From Prochlorococcus sp. AG-355-J23 (GTDB taxonomy: Bacteria; Cyanobacteriota; Cyanobacteriia; PCC-6307; Cyanobiaceae): a stretch of 64,000 bases of DNA. Under the pieces are notes generated by a model. That model was given only the letters and a program-made list of their open reading frames with translations, ran no database searches and was not told the DNA's origin. The position numbers and the translations under genes were made by a program. Positions 1-10,070 of this stretch are shown here, one piece after another. Location of the stretch: positions 1 through 64,000 of the forward strand of contig QCDR01000005.1 in NCBI GenBank assembly GCA_003278705.1, read 5' to 3'. Position 1 is the first letter of the stretch; every line of letters begins with the position of its first letter.

Positions 1-47
1 AAGAATCAATTTATGAAAGACAAATACAAATAGAATTAGAAGACTAA
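1..47 (+). CDS. 3' end of an unidentified gene cut by the window edge
   Basis: An open frame enters from the left edge in the third reading frame (first whole codon at position 3) and stops with TAA at 45-47. Only fourteen codons are visible, reading ESIYERQIQIELED. This is too short to name a family. It would end 10 bp before the convergent stop of purU, a spacing typical of this compact genome, which is the main reason to take it seriously. It could equally be a chance frame. Confidence 0.35.
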   Translation, partial: ESIYERQIQIELED

Positions 48-57
48 GAAATTATCT

Positions 58-912
58 TCAATCAAAAACAGCGGTTTTGCTGTTATAAACAAATACTTGA
101 TGATTTAGATGTAATCTAACTGCTCTTGCTAAAGCTATTCTTTCAATATCTCTTCCTTTTCTAATCAAATCATCAACTTCATCCCTATGACTTACATTAA
201 CTGTACATTGCTCTATTATCGGGCCTTCATCAAGATCTTCAGTAACATAGTGAGCAGTAGCACCGATTAATTTAACACCTCTCTTCCATGCTCTATGATA
301 TGGTTGCCCGCCCTTAAATGCAGGCAAGAAAGAATGATGAATATTTATTATTGAAGAAAACTTTTTTAAAAAAGAGTCACTTAAAATTTGCATATATTTG
401 GCTAATACAACAAGATCAATATCATATTCTTTTAGTAAATTTAAAAATTGATCTTCAACAATAGTTTTATCAGTTTTAAAGGTATCAATATGGACAAATT
501 TTGCATTAAAGTCATTTGCAATATTTTCAAGATGGGAATGATTTGAAATTATTAAAGGGACCTTCATTTTGAGTTCTCCATTTCTTACTCGCCAAAGTAA
601 ATCAATCAAACAATGATTTTGTTTACTCACGAAAATAGCAACATTTGGGATTTCATCAGAATAATTTACGTTAAATTGTCCATTTACTTCATCAGCAATT
701 TTTTCAAATTCTTTATAAATTTCATCCCTATTAAAAGATTCATTTTTACTATTCCATTCAATTCGACTAAGAAACATACCAGCATCTTGATCTGTATGAT
801 GATCAGAATGTTTTATATTGCCACCGTAATTTGAAATCCAACTTGTAAGTAAACTTACAAGGCCAGGACGATCAGGACAAACAATTTTGAATATAATTGA
901 AGGATGTTCCAA
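58..912 (-). CDS. purU: Formyltetrahydrofolate deformylase
   Basis: Hydrolyses 10-formyl-THF to formate and THF in the cytoplasm, balancing the one-carbon pool and supplying formate for purine synthesis. An N-terminal ACT domain (about residues 6-85, starting IIFKIVCPDRPG) is followed by a formyltransferase-fold domain (about 90-284). The catalytic landmarks are visible: the HHSFLPAFKGG loop and DLDEGPII with the catalytic Asp. The 284-residue length fits the family. The start must be TTG at 912: an in-frame TAA lies only two codons upstream (TAA AGA TTT TTG), and the ACT domain begins at once. It is divergent from the FAD oxidoreductase at 960, with only 47 bp between them, so the two promoters must be close or overlapping. 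The family call is secure; the TTG start is inferred. Confidence 0.93.
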   Translation of the reverse strand: MEHPSIIFKIVCPDRPGLVSLLTSWISNYGGNIKHSDHHTDQDAGMFLSRIEWNSKNESFNRDEIYKEFEKIADEVNGQFNVNYSDEIPNVAIFVSKQNHCLIDLLWRVRNGELKMKVPLIISNHSHLENIANDFNAKFVHIDTFKTDKTIVEDQFLNLLKEYDIDLVVLAKYMQILSDSFLKKFSSIINIHHSFLPAFKGGQPYHRAWKRGVKLIGATAHYVTEDLDEGPIIEQCTVNVSHRDEVDDLIRKGRDIERIALARAVRLHLNHQVFVYNSKTAVFD

Positions 913-959
913 AAATCTTTAACTATTAAGTCAAATAAGCAAGTATATCTAATATATCA

Positions 960-2042
960 ATGAAAAGCTTAAAAGAAAATTTTCAAAAAGCAAACATAGT
1001 TATTATTGGATCAGGGATTATTGGAAAATTTAACGCCTTAGAATTATCAGAATTAGGTTTCCAGGTAACGATAATAGATCCAACTCAACTCCAAAATAGT
1101 AGCAATGCAGCTTTAGGTTTGCTAATGGGTAATATGTATCAAAAAAGAAGGGGTAGAAGCTGGGATCTCAGGAAACAAAGCATTGAATTATGGCCACAAT
1201 GGATTACGTACCTACAAAAGTTTAATTATGAATTAAATATCGAAAAACCATTAATACAAATAACTACTAATCAAGAAAAGTTTAAAAAATTAGAGAAATT
1301 TGTTTATGAAAATAATGATCCAACGTTACTAATTTTAGAAAGAGACTCAATAATAATCAATAATATAAATAAAGCCTTCCAAACAAAAAATATAAAAGGA
1401 ATGATCTCCTTCAAAGATGGAAGAATAAATTCTTTATCTTTACTTCAAACATTAGATAAATATCTAAAACATAAAAAAGTAAATTATTTACAAGGGGAAA
1501 TAATAAAAATAAGAAAATCAAATAATCAATGGATTTCTACAACAAGGAATAATGAAAATATCAAATCTGACATGGTTATTTTGTGTAATTCACTAAAAGC
1601 GATGGATTTAATAGATAGCCGATATCACAACATCAAATTAAAGCCTGTTTTAGGTCAAGCTATGGAAATTGAGATTAATGATGCAGAAGTTGATTTGTTA
1701 TCGCTGCCAAAACAATTCAATATAAATGGTAAAAATATAATTCCAATATCAAAAAATAAACTAATTATTGGATCAACTGACGAATATAGTACTAAGCCAG
1801 AAAAAAATACATTCGAAAAACTCACAAATTTTCTAGATAAAAAACCAAATTGGCTGGAGAAAGGAAAAATTTCTAAAAAATGGTACGGACTTAGGTCAAG
1901 ACCAGTTGGTGAACCTTCACCAATAATGAAAAATCTTGGAGATGGACTAATTATATGTACAGGTTTTTATAAAAATGGGATTTTACTGGCTCCAGCTTGT
2001 TCTAAATGGGTTGCTAATGAAATTAAAAATTACCTTTACTAA
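960..2042 (+). CDS. FAD-dependent amino-acid oxidase-like oxidoreductase (DadA/ThiO fold)
   Basis: A soluble flavoprotein of the DAO family. The N-terminal Rossmann motif is clear ([20 protein letters not shown], about residues 14-33) and is followed by an acidic beta-strand end (TIID) that would bind the FAD ribose. The C-terminal part contains [13 protein letters not shown] and a glycine-rich [14 protein letters not shown] segment, as in glycine oxidase ThiO and D-amino-acid dehydrogenases. At 360 residues it is the usual family size. The substrate cannot be fixed from sequence; glycine/D-amino acid oxidation or a ThiO-like thiamin role are possibilities. The last four bases overlap the end of convergent dnaK. 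No signal peptide or membrane segment is visible. Confidence 0.8.
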   Translation: MKSLKENFQKANIVIIGSGIIGKFNALELSELGFQVTIIDPTQLQNSSNAALGLLMGNMYQKRRGRSWDLRKQSIELWPQWITYLQKFNYELNIEKPLIQITTNQEKFKKLEKFVYENNDPTLLILERDSIIINNINKAFQTKNIKGMISFKDGRINSLSLLQTLDKYLKHKKVNYLQGEIIKIRKSNNQWISTTRNNENIKSDMVILCNSLKAMDLIDSRYHNIKLKPVLGQAMEIEINDAEVDLLSLPKQFNINGKNIIPISKNKLIIGSTDEYSTKPEKNTFEKLTNFLDKKPNWLEKGKISKKWYGLRSRPVGEPSPIMKNLGDGLIICTGFYKNGILLAPACSKWVANEIKNYLY

Positions 2043-3946
2043 TCTTTTGTTTCAGTGAAGTCTGCATCAATTACATCATCTCCACCTTTTTCATTTGAAT
2101 CACTCTGATCAGGACCGCCTGCTGCGCCAGGTGATGGTGGCTGATTGCCTGGTTGCTGATAAACAGATGAACCAACTGCATAAAGTTCTTGTTGGAGTTC
2201 TTCAAGAAGTTTTTTCATTGATTCATAATCTTCTTTTGAAGTTGCTTCTTTTAAAGCATTACTTTTTTCTTCAACTTTAGACTTTGCTGCAGCATCAATT
2301 TTGTCTCCTAACTCACCAAGTTGCTTTTCTGTCTGGTAGACAAGTGTTTCAGCTTGATTTTTTAAATCAATTTTTTCTCTTTTTTCTTTATCTGCAGATG
2401 CATTTGATTCAGCATCCTTTACCATTTTTTCTACTTCATTATCAGATAGAGTTGATGCACCAGTGATAGAAATACTTTGCTCTTTGCCACTTCCTTTATC
2501 TTTAGCAGTAACACTAAGGATGCCATTTGCATCAATATCAAATGTAACTTCAATTTGCGGCACGCCTCTTGGTGCTGAAGGTATGCCATCCAATCTGAAA
2601 GTTCCTAAGCTTTTGTTATCAGAAGCCATTTCTCTTTCACCCTGTAAAACGTGTATTTCAACATTTGTTTGACCATCTACAGCAGTTGAATATGTTTCAG
2701 ATTTCTTAGTAGGTACTGTAGTATTTCGATTTATCATTTTTGTCATTACTCCCCCTAAAGTCTCTACACCTAAAGAAAGTGGAGTAACGTCAAGCAACAA
2801 TATATCTTTAACCTCTCCTGCTAAAACTCCTCCCTGAATTGCAGCTCCAACAGCAACTACCTCGTCAGGATTAACAGTTTGATTTGGTTCTTTACCAATT
2901 ATTTTTTTAACTAAATCTAAGACAGCAGGTATTCTAGATGAGCCTCCCACCATAACAACTTCATCAATTTCACTAGTAGAAATTTTTGCATCACTTATAG
3001 CTCTTTCAACTGGAGTTTTACACCTATCAATTAAAGAAGCTGCTAATTCCTCAAACTTTGCTCTAGTAAGGTTCAAATCCAAATGTTTTGGTCCTTCAGG
3101 CGTTGCTGTAATGAAAGGTAAATTTATTTCACTTTGCGTAGCATTTGAAAGCTCTATTTTTGCTTTTTCTGCAGCTTCAGTCAATCTTTGCAAAGCTTGC
3201 TTATCTTGTCTGAGATCAATTCCCTCATTAGATTTAAAAGTATTAGCTAAGTGATCTACGATGCATCTATCAAAATCATCACCACCTAAATGTGTATCTC
3301 CAGATGTAGATAGAACTTCAGTTACTCCATCACCAGCTTCAATAACTGAAACGTCAAATGTTCCTCCCCCTAAATCAAAAACGAGAATTTTTTCATTTTC
3401 TTTATCCAAACCATATGCTAAAGCCGCAGCAGTTGGTTCATTAACGATTCTGAGGACTTCTAAACCTGCAATCTTTCCAGCATCTTTCGTAGCCTGTCTT
3501 TGAGAATCATTAAAATAAGCTGGAACTGTAATTACTGCCTGTGTAACTTTGTCACCAAGATATTTACCTGCATCATCTGCTAGCTTTCTTAAAACTTGAG
3601 AACTCACCTCTTCTGGAGAAAACTGTTTATCCAAAATAGGACATTTTAATTTGACACTAGAACCAGATTTTTCAACAGAATAACTAACTTCTTTAGATTC
3701 TTCATTAACTTCATCAACTCTCCTACCAACAAAACGTTTTGCAGAATAAAAAGTATTTTCAGGATTCATTACAGCTTGTCTTTTTGCTATTTGTCCAACA
3801 AGCTGATCTTGATTTTTTGTATATGCAACAACTGATGGCGTAGTTCTGAAACCCTCAGCATTTGCTATTACAGTAGGCTTACCACCTTCCATTACAGCGA
3901 CGCAACTATTAGTTGTTCCTAAATCAATTCCTACTACCTTACCCAT
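2039..3946 (-). CDS. dnaK: Hsp70 chaperone DnaK (one of probably several paralogues)
   Basis: ATP-dependent chaperone working with DnaJ and GrpE on unfolded proteins. The ATPase domain begins [20 protein letters not shown] and contains [17 protein letters not shown], the [10 protein letters not shown] phosphate loop and [11 protein letters not shown]. The substrate-binding domain starts near [14 protein letters not shown], and the tail ends in the classical acidic [10 protein letters not shown]. An upstream in-frame ATG at 4009 would add 21 residues that do not look like Hsp70. The ATG at 3946, immediately before GKVVGIDLG, is chosen, giving 635 residues. The gene stands alone, 117 bp from divergent aroE, and I saw no CIRCE inverted repeat in that gap. 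The partner genes grpE and dnaJ lie about 33 kb away. It overlaps the convergent oxidoreductase by 4 bp. Confidence 0.96.
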   Translation of the reverse strand: MGKVVGIDLGTTNSCVAVMEGGKPTVIANAEGFRTTPSVVAYTKNQDQLVGQIAKRQAVMNPENTFYSAKRFVGRRVDEVNEESKEVSYSVEKSGSSVKLKCPILDKQFSPEEVSSQVLRKLADDAGKYLGDKVTQAVITVPAYFNDSQRQATKDAGKIAGLEVLRIVNEPTAAALAYGLDKENEKILVFDLGGGTFDVSVIEAGDGVTEVLSTSGDTHLGGDDFDRCIVDHLANTFKSNEGIDLRQDKQALQRLTEAAEKAKIELSNATQSEINLPFITATPEGPKHLDLNLTRAKFEELAASLIDRCKTPVERAISDAKISTSEIDEVVMVGGSSRIPAVLDLVKKIIGKEPNQTVNPDEVVAVGAAIQGGVLAGEVKDILLLDVTPLSLGVETLGGVMTKMINRNTTVPTKKSETYSTAVDGQTNVEIHVLQGEREMASDNKSLGTFRLDGIPSAPRGVPQIEVTFDIDANGILSVTAKDKGSGKEQSISITGASTLSDNEVEKMVKDAESNASADKEKREKIDLKNQAETLVYQTEKQLGELGDKIDAAAKSKVEEKSNALKEATSKEDYESMKKLLEELQQELYAVGSSVYQQPGNQPPSPGAAGGPDQSDSNEKGGDDVIDADFTETKD

Positions 3947-4063
3947 TGGTAAATTCTTAATGTTTGTTATTCTCCATAATCGGTCATTGACGTCATTATT
4001 GTTACTCAAAGACGGGGTGTGGTTCCCGAACAGACCATTCCTTTTAAGGGTAAAATTCTAAAC

Positions 4064-4924
4064 ATGATTTCAAGTAAGACATCTTTCATCGCACTAATTG
4101 GGAATCCAGTAAGCCATTCTTTGTCTCCAATTATGCAAAATGCTGCCCTTCAATATTTAGGCTTAGATTTAATCTATATTGCTGTACCCTGTAAAGATGA
4201 AGATCTGGAATTAGTTCTTAATTCTTTTAAAAAGATTAATTGCAAAGGTTTAAACATTACAATTCCACACAAAGAAAAAGTATTTAACCTTTGTAGTGAA
4301 ATCTCCCCTATTGCTAACAAACTTAAAGCAATTAATACCCTGAAATTAAATTCTGAAAAAAAATGGAGCGCAACTAATACCGATGTGGAGGGATTTATTT
4401 ATCCATTAAAAAATTTAAACTTAGCAAAGAAAAAATCAATAGTTCTTGGCTCTGGAGGTGCAGCAAGATCTGTTATTCAAGGTTTAATAAATTTAAATCT
4501 TTCAACAATTTCAGTAATATCACGTAACAAATCATCACTAGATGAATTAATAAAAAACTTTGATAATCAAATTAAACTGCAGGGTTTATTGAATAATGAT
4601 GATCAAGCCCAAATTTTAATTCGGGAAGCAGATTTGATTGTAAATACAACGCCCGCAGGGATGATAACAACTAAATATGAAAATAATGTAATGCCATATG
4701 GCGAGGCATTTTGGAGATCTCTTAATTCGCAAACAATTGTTTATGATTTAATATACAATCCTGCCCCAACTACTTTATTGAAATTTAGCGCCAAAAAAGG
4801 ATGCATGACTATAAATGGTTTGAAAATGCTAGTTGCCCAAGGAATAAAATCATTATCATTTTGGACAGATGGTTTAGAAGTACCTTTTCATGTAATGAAT
4901 GACGCACTAAAAAAATATCTTTAA
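4064..4924 (+). CDS. aroE: Shikimate dehydrogenase
   Basis: Reduces 3-dehydroshikimate to shikimate with NADPH in aromatic amino-acid synthesis. The substrate-binding domain opens with IGNPVSHSLSPIMQNAAL and carries NITIPHKEKV with the catalytic Lys. NTDVEGF supplies the partner Asp, and VLGSGGAARSVI is the NADP-binding loop. GLKMLVAQG near the C-terminus is also typical. An open frame extends upstream to an in-frame codon at 4019, but those 15 residues are not part of the fold. The ATG at 4064 (preceded by an AAGGG at about 4046-4050) gives 286 residues, the normal length. It is divergent from dnaK and upstream of rpsF on the same strand. Confidence 0.93.
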   Translation: MISSKTSFIALIGNPVSHSLSPIMQNAALQYLGLDLIYIAVPCKDEDLELVLNSFKKINCKGLNITIPHKEKVFNLCSEISPIANKLKAINTLKLNSEKKWSATNTDVEGFIYPLKNLNLAKKKSIVLGSGGAARSVIQGLINLNLSTISVISRNKSSLDELIKNFDNQIKLQGLLNNDDQAQILIREADLIVNTTPAGMITTKYENNVMPYGEAFWRSLNSQTIVYDLIYNPAPTTLLKFSAKKGCMTINGLKMLVAQGIKSLSFWTDGLEVPFHVMNDALKKYL

Positions 4925-5028
4925 AAAAATGATCCTACTTTTCAAGAAATTGCCTATCGTAATGTATCGTAAGTAATGAACAGACGCTCATCACATCAAT
5001 TTATGAGCCAAAGACCTTGTCTGAAACT

Positions 5029-5490
5029 ATGAACGATCAACAAACTTATTACGAAACCATGTATATCCTCCGCCCAGACATTGCGGAAGATGAAGTAACT
5101 AATCACATTGATAAATACAACAAGCTTTTAGAAGAATTTGGCGGTACTATTCTTGATAGTCAAATGAGAGGTAAAAGAAGATTAGCCTATCAAATAGCAA
5201 AACATAGAGAAGGTATTTACGTGCAACTAAGTCATCAAGGTGATGGGCAACATATCTTTAAAATTGAAAAAGCAATGAGACTAAGTGAAGATGTTATTAG
5301 ATATATGACTGTTAAACAAGAAGGTCCATTACCAACCCCAAGGACTTCGAACAAGAGTACATCACAATCAGAGAATAAAGATAATCCAAATGAGAAAGTT
5401 GAATCTAAAGAAAAACAACCAGTAGCAAGTGCAGATACTTCAACTCCTGGCAAAGATGATGCTGCAACAAAAGAAAATGCAGAATCTTAA
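5029..5490 (+). CDS. rpsF: 30S ribosomal protein S6 with acidic/basic low-complexity tail
   Basis: A small-subunit ribosomal protein. The S6 fold occupies roughly residues 5-100 ([17 protein letters not shown], then [20 protein letters not shown]), followed by about fifty residues rich in Ser, Lys, Glu and Asn that look disordered. Extended tails on S6 are common in cyanobacteria. The ATG at 5029 is preferred; a TTG at 5017 would add MSET. The 3' end is 3 bp short of the convergent argG stop, leaving no space for an independent terminator. The preceding 104 bp hold nothing I could assign beyond a likely promoter region. Confidence 0.94.
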   Translation: MNDQQTYYETMYILRPDIAEDEVTNHIDKYNKLLEEFGGTILDSQMRGKRRLAYQIAKHREGIYVQLSHQGDGQHIFKIEKAMRLSEDVIRYMTVKQEGPLPTPRTSNKSTSQSENKDNPNEKVESKEKQPVASADTSTPGKDDAATKENAES

Positions 5491-5493
5491 ATG

Positions 5494-6708
5494 TTAATCT
5501 TTTGTTTTTGAATTTAACTCAGCCCATATTTTATTAGACATACCCCACATATAAATAAAACCCTCTGCTAAAGAATGATTAAATACATCATCTTTGCTGT
5601 AAGTTGCCAAATCCTCCCTGTAAAGTGAATTATTTTCCGACATTCTCCCAATGATTATTGCGTTCCCCTTATAAAGTCTAATCTTTACTCTTCCATTAAC
5701 TGAAGTTTGAGTCGATGATATAAATGCATCTAAACTTTCTTTAAGAGGTCCAAACCAAAAACCTTGATAAACTAATTGACCCCATTTTTTTTCCACTATT
5801 CCTTTAAAATCGACAACATCAGGGTTTAGTGTTATGCTCTCTAATTCTTTGTGAGCTTTAATTAAAAGTAAGAGGCCAGGTGTTTCGTAAATCTCTCTAC
5901 TTTTAATTCCTACTACTCGATCCTCAATCATATCTATTCTTCCAAAACCATGGTTACCTGCAAGATGATTAGCTTTTTGAATGATCTCTACTGGAGTTAA
6001 AAATTCATCATTAATTCCAACTGGAAACCCATTTTTGAAAATAATTTCTATATCTTGATGGGAATCAGGTGAATTATCAACTGATGATGTCATCGAAAAT
6101 ATATCCTCGGGTGGTTCTTGCATTGGGTCTTCTAATATACCTGCTTCAATACTCCTACCAAGTAAGTTAACATCTATTGAATATGGTGATTTTTTTGATA
6201 CTGGTGCAGGTATACCAAATTTTTCTCCATATACTATTGCCTCTTCTCTACTCATATTCCACTCTCTTGCAGGAGTAATTATTTTTAAATCAGGACCTAA
6301 AGCGTTAATTGCTAAATCGAACCGCACTTGATCATTCCCTTTACCGGTGCATCCATGAGCTACTGCATCGGCATTGATCTCTCTAGCAATATTTACGAGA
6401 TTTTCAGCAATTAAAGGCCTAGCAAGAGCAGTAGATAAAGGATATTTATCTAAATATAATGCGTTTGCTCTAATGGCTGGAAAAGCGTATCTCTCAACAA
6501 AACTATTAACTAAATTGCCAATAATTGATTTTGATGCACCAGAGTTTAAAGCTTTTTGTCTAATAAGTTCTAAATCCTCGCCTTGTCCAAGATCTGCTAC
6601 AAAAGTAACTACTTCTGAAATCCCATATTCATTCTTTAAATATGGAATACAAACGCTCGTATCTACGCCACCAGAATAAGCTAGTACAACTTTTTTTACC
6701 TGCTGCAT
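5494..6708 (-). CDS. argG: Argininosuccinate synthase
   Basis: Joins citrulline and aspartate, using ATP, to give argininosuccinate in arginine synthesis. The N-terminal PP-loop is clear ([18 protein letters not shown]), as is [14 protein letters not shown], a family signature that contacts citrulline/aspartate. The 404-residue length is standard. The ATG at 6708 is preceded by the sequence AGATGCAGCAG; no longer frame is needed. The next arginine gene of the window, argH, is 26 kb away and not in an operon with it, as is usual in cyanobacteria. A small minus-strand membrane protein lies 37 bp upstream and could be cotranscribed. Confidence 0.97.
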   Translation of the reverse strand: MQQVKKVVLAYSGGVDTSVCIPYLKNEYGISEVVTFVADLGQGEDLELIRQKALNSGASKSIIGNLVNSFVERYAFPAIRANALYLDKYPLSTALARPLIAENLVNIAREINADAVAHGCTGKGNDQVRFDLAINALGPDLKIITPAREWNMSREEAIVYGEKFGIPAPVSKKSPYSIDVNLLGRSIEAGILEDPMQEPPEDIFSMTSSVDNSPDSHQDIEIIFKNGFPVGINDEFLTPVEIIQKANHLAGNHGFGRIDMIEDRVVGIKSREIYETPGLLLLIKAHKELESITLNPDVVDFKGIVEKKWGQLVYQGFWFGPLKESLDAFISSTQTSVNGRVKIRLYKGNAIIIGRMSENNSLYREDLATYSKDDVFNHSLAEGFIYMWGMSNKIWAELNSKTKD

Positions 6709-6745
6709 CTAAATTTGCTCCATAAATTTAAATTTTTTGACGTAA

Positions 6746-6940
6746 TTAAGAATTTGAATACTTATTAAAAACTAATACTATTGTAACTAAAAGTGCAGGA
6801 CCAAAAACTAAAAATAAGAGAAGAAAGTTATTAATAATTAAAACATTGGGATTCAAATATCCAATAAGTTTTAATAATCCAGACAGCAACAATGAAATTA
6901 GCCAGATAGAAAAATATTTTAAATTTCCTTTATCAAACAA
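6746..6940 (-). CDS. Small two-helix membrane protein of unknown function
   Basis: A 64-residue frame with two hydrophobic stretches (about residues 11-28 and 36-58, the second LLLFLVFGPALLVTIVLVF) and a short polar tail. It is predicted to sit in the cytoplasmic or thylakoid membrane as a hairpin. I do not recognise the family. It lies between divergent DUF3134 and argG, on the argG strand, in a gap that otherwise would be unusually long for this genome. That and the membrane-protein composition support it being a real gene. No functional inference is possible. Confidence 0.55.
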   Translation of the reverse strand: MFDKGNLKYFSIWLISLLLSGLLKLIGYLNPNVLIINNFLLLFLVFGPALLVTIVLVFNKYSNS

Positions 6941-6993
6941 AGTTTTTCGTGGGCATCATTATGTATTATCTTATATATAGAACAAAAACATTA

Positions 6994-7272
6994 ATGGATT
7001 CAAATAAATTAAAACTTAGATTAGACGACATTTCTGAAGTCAACCCAGCTTTAACTTGCTACCACAGAGATGATCCAGCTCCTGTTTTGCCATTAAGGGA
7101 TGAACCTGATCTGCTATCTTGGCTAGAGAATACAGGAAGACTTGTAGCAGAAAAAGAAGGAGATTCACAAGAGATTAGTACTATAGAAGAAGAAGAGCTT
7201 TCAGCGCTTATGGGAGAAAAAGAAGATTATAAAACTGAAGAAGATCCTTCAGATGATGATTGGGAAGATTAA
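6994..7272 (+). CDS. DUF3134 family cyanobacterial protein
   Basis: A small soluble acidic protein matching my memory of the cyanobacterial DUF3134 family (NPALTCYHRDDPAPVLPLRDEPDLLSW region). The tail is very acidic, ending EDPSDDDWED. Function is unknown. The frame is open further upstream, to 6949, but the leading fifteen residues are hydrophobic and unlike the family, so the ATG at 6994 is chosen (92 residues). Its last 20 bases overlap the start of mraY in another frame, suggesting translational coupling. Whether it has anything to do with the cell wall is unknown. Confidence 0.75.
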   Translation: MDSNKLKLRLDDISEVNPALTCYHRDDPAPVLPLRDEPDLLSWLENTGRLVAEKEGDSQEISTIEEEELSALMGEKEDYKTEEDPSDDDWED

Positions 7273-8332
7273 AAAGTTTAACTTTAAATCGTTATTAATA
7301 TTAAATACTTTTGCTTTAATAGCAACCTCTTATCTTTTTAAAAATTTTATTTTTCTAGGAGTTTTTACATTATTTTTTTTTGTATCTTTATTGGCAACCA
7401 AGAATGGTCTAGAAATAATCAGAAAATTAAATTTACTTCAAAATATAAGAACTGAGGGCCCTTCTAATCACTATAAAAAAAGTGATACTCCAACAATGGG
7501 TGGTGTTTTTTTAATAATCCCTTTTTTAATTTTTCTTCTGATAATAACTATAAATTTAGGTTCCCTAAAATTATTTCTTTTATTACTAACTATTTTTGGG
7601 TTTTTTATTATAGGTTTTTTAGATGATTATTTAAGTATTAGAAACAAAGAAAATACAGGGTTAAAAACAAAAGAGAAATTTATCTTACAAAGTGTCATCT
7701 CAATAATTTTTATATTATTAGCCTATATAAATAATTTAATCAGTCCATTAATAACAGTTTCTGACTACTGGGGAATAAATATGAATATTTTCATATTGCC
7801 ATTTTCTTTTTTGGTACTTGTGGGCATAAGTAATTCAGTCAATTTAACTGATGGACTAGATGGATTAGCAGCTGGATGCAGTGGAATTGTCTTTTATGGA
7901 TTAGGAACAGAAATATTAATGAAAGGACAGCAAGAACTTTTTATTTTTAGCATCTTATGTTTTTCGATGTCTGGCATATGCTTAGGATTTCTCAAATATA
8001 ATAGTTATCCTGCAAAAATATTTATGGGTGACACTGGATCTCTAAGTATTGGAGCAATTCTGGGTACTATTGCGTTATTAACCAATAGCGTTTTTACCTT
8101 ATCTATTTTCTCAGGGATATTTATTATTGAATCATTATCAGTAATAATTCAAGTAGGGTTCTTTAAAATTACAAAAAAATTATTTCATAAAGGTAAACGC
8201 ATATTTTTAATGGCTCCACTACACCACCATTTTGAACTTAAAGGAGTTAGGGAACAAAAAATAGTTGAAAATTTTTGGAAAATCAACATTTTACTTGTAA
8301 TTTTAGGTATAGTTTTAAAAATCAATCTTTGA
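7253..8332 (+). CDS. mraY: Phospho-N-acetylmuramoyl-pentapeptide transferase
   Basis: Transfers phospho-MurNAc-pentapeptide to undecaprenyl phosphate, making lipid I at the inner face of the cytoplasmic membrane. About ten hydrophobic segments are visible. The conserved cytosolic loops are present: SDTPTMGG, GFLDDYLSIRNK with the Asp pair, NLTDGLDGLAAG, MGDTGSLSIG, and the His-rich PLHHHFELKG near the C-terminus. At 359 residues it is full length. Two adjacent ATG codons (7253 and 7256) are possible starts, both inside the end of the DUF3134 gene. A small unknown gene follows after 10 bp. Confidence 0.96.
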   Translation: MMIGKIKKFNFKSLLILNTFALIATSYLFKNFIFLGVFTLFFFVSLLATKNGLEIIRKLNLLQNIRTEGPSNHYKKSDTPTMGGVFLIIPFLIFLLIITINLGSLKLFLLLLTIFGFFIIGFLDDYLSIRNKENTGLKTKEKFILQSVISIIFILLAYINNLISPLITVSDYWGINMNIFILPFSFLVLVGISNSVNLTDGLDGLAAGCSGIVFYGLGTEILMKGQQELFIFSILCFSMSGICLGFLKYNSYPAKIFMGDTGSLSIGAILGTIALLTNSVFTLSIFSGIFIIESLSVIIQVGFFKITKKLFHKGKRIFLMAPLHHHFELKGVREQKIVENFWKINILLVILGIVLKINL

Positions 8333-8342
8333 AGAAATTGTT

Positions 8343-8588
8343 ATGAATTTTTTTACATGGAAAGATAATGGATTGACAAGTGACTGTTCAAGTCTTGATG
8401 CAATGGCATCAAGATTTGAAGAAACTGCTAACTTAATGAAAAAGCTATCTAAGAAGGGCTTTAAACTAAAGAAAACTCAAAATAATCAACTAATTCTTCA
8501 CCCTGATCCTGAGGTATTTGATCAATGGGGTTTTATAAGTGAAGAAGTTCCTTTTAAACAACTTTGTTTAATGTCAGATGAAGAATAA
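8343..8588 (+). CDS. Conserved small cyanobacterial protein of unknown function
   Basis: An 81-residue soluble protein beginning MNFFTWKDNGLTSDCSSLD. Its pattern of an amphipathic helix (about 18-38) followed by short beta-like segments (QNNQLILHPDPEVFDQWGF) resembles small cyanobacteria-only hypothetical proteins, but I cannot name a family. It starts 10 bp after mraY and is probably in the same transcript. Its final 67 bases are antisense to the 3' end of the convergent glycosyltransferase gene, the longest such coding overlap in the window. Confidence 0.65.
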   Translation: MNFFTWKDNGLTSDCSSLDAMASRFEETANLMKKLSKKGFKLKKTQNNQLILHPDPEVFDQWGFISEEVPFKQLCLMSDEE

Positions 8589-9931
8589 CTATTTGAACTT
8601 GAAAATTCTTCAGTAAGTACCGATAAATAATTGCGTACATGAGTGTTCCAACTAAAGTGCCTGTTAACACCCTCAATTCCATTTCTGCTCCATAATTTCC
8701 ACTGATTATTATTTGAAATTCCTTTTTCAAGAATAACTTTCAACTCATTAATATCAGTAACATCTACTAGAAGTCCATTTTCACATTTAGAACGAATTTC
8801 TTTCGGCCCTCCATCATTTGTTGAGATTATTGGTAATCCACATGAAGAAGCTTCAAGAAGCGTTAAACCAAAAGGCTCTGTTAAAGCTGGATTTACAAAT
8901 ACACCTCCTCTGCTAGCAGCCCACCTATATAAAGATGGAATCTGACTTGGAAGATGTTTTTTTGGATAAGCTACCTTTCCATACAAATTATATTTATCAA
9001 TTGTTTCAAAAATATTATTGAAAACATCTTTTTGTTGAGGGTCAAGTTTTGAAGTACTATCTCTACAACCCAAAATCAAAATTAAATTAGTTTTTCTTTT
9101 TAATTTTTCAGATCTTCCATATGCCTCAATTAAAGATGGAATATTTTTTCTTCGTACAGCTCTAGAAATAGTCAAGAATGGAGGTTTAGTAGAATCCTTT
9201 AGAAAAGGTTTCATCATATTATCAATTTCAGCTGTCTCACTTGTGGAGTGAATATGGTGAAATTTATTATGATCAACACCAGGAGGAATAACTTTAGCTT
9301 TGTGAGGCGAAAAAGAAGAATATTGGGAATATTGATACACTGACTCTTGTTTAGTGCTTGTAACAACAATATTTGCAGACTTCAATGCTTTTTCTTCTGC
9401 CTCAATTCTTTTACTTATAAAATAAAGTTTTTCTATTTGATTAGTTTTTAAACCAGTATCAAGCAATTTCCTTTTTTTCTCTCTTCCTAAAGAATGACCA
9501 GTAAAAATAAGAGGAACGTTTAAGGATTTACTTAATTTAACTCCTACATATCCAGCATCTGCATAATGTGCATGAATGAAATTAGGCTTTTTGTTTTTTT
9601 TATAAAAAGAAATTAGTTTTTCAGTTAAATGATCTAAATATGGCCAAAGCAATTCCTTTCTTAAATATTTATTAGGTCCAAATTTGAATCTTAAAATTCT
9701 AACTCCAGGTTCTACAAATTCTTCCTCTTGAGAATATTCATCGTCTACTTTAGAGTCTTCTATTAAACGAGTAACTAAGTCCACCTGATCAACTTCTGAA
9801 GTATTAGCCAAACTTTTAATTAACTCTAAAACGTACTGTGTTTGCCCTCCTGTATCTGCATCCCTGCCTAACTCAAGATTTTTAGAACGTATCAGACCAT
9901 GTAAATGTAAATGTAAAAATTTCAACTTCAT
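8522..9931 (-). CDS. Sucrose-phosphate synthase-type glycosyltransferase (GT4)
   Basis: A GT-B retaining glycosyltransferase of the sucrose synthase/sucrose-phosphate synthase group, which makes sucrose-6-phosphate from UDP-(or ADP-)glucose and fructose-6-phosphate, a compatible solute route in marine cyanobacteria. The acceptor-side half has GRDADTGGQTQYV and FIHAHYADAGYVG. The donor-side half has ISRAVRRKNI and the E-x7-E motif EPFGLTLLEASSCGLP. At 469 residues it carries only the glycosyltransferase module: the C-terminal phosphatase-like domain of two-domain enzymes is absent. The last roughly 22 codons (Ser-rich tail) overlap the convergent small gene. The exact donor and acceptor are inferred. 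The 200-bp gap upstream toward uvrA contains the uvrA terminator. Confidence 0.82.
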   Translation of the reverse strand: MKLKFLHLHLHGLIRSKNLELGRDADTGGQTQYVLELIKSLANTSEVDQVDLVTRLIEDSKVDDEYSQEEEFVEPGVRILRFKFGPNKYLRKELLWPYLDHLTEKLISFYKKNKKPNFIHAHYADAGYVGVKLSKSLNVPLIFTGHSLGREKKRKLLDTGLKTNQIEKLYFISKRIEAEEKALKSANIVVTSTKQESVYQYSQYSSFSPHKAKVIPPGVDHNKFHHIHSTSETAEIDNMMKPFLKDSTKPPFLTISRAVRRKNIPSLIEAYGRSEKLKRKTNLILILGCRDSTSKLDPQQKDVFNNIFETIDKYNLYGKVAYPKKHLPSQIPSLYRWAASRGGVFVNPALTEPFGLTLLEASSCGLPIISTNDGGPKEIRSKCENGLLVDVTDINELKVILEKGISNNNQWKLWSRNGIEGVNRHFSWNTHVRNYLSVLTEEFSSSNSYSSSDIKQSCLKGTSSLIKPH

Positions 9932-10070
9932 TCAGCAAATCCTCCGATCAACGGCCTTTAATAGAAATAAGCTGAATTTTCTAAGGAAATATTAAGAAAG
10001 CATTATGATTTAAAATTTTTTTTAATATAAAAAGTTTTAAAAAGCAGTTATAGATTTGTTTTATGCCTCT

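Noticed and set aside
3947..4063. CIRCE element or other heat-shock operator in front of dnaK
   Set aside because: No TTAGCACTC / GAGTGCTAA pair or clear inverted repeat could be seen in the gap.
4019..4063. N-terminal extensions of aroE, dnaK, grpE, efp and DUF3134 frames
   Set aside because: The extra residues in each open frame do not belong to the protein family, and a better internal ATG stands directly before the conserved start.
9932..10070. RNA gene in the gap before the sucrose-phosphate-synthase-type gene
   Set aside because: Apart from the uvrA terminator the sequence is A/T-rich with no stable stems.
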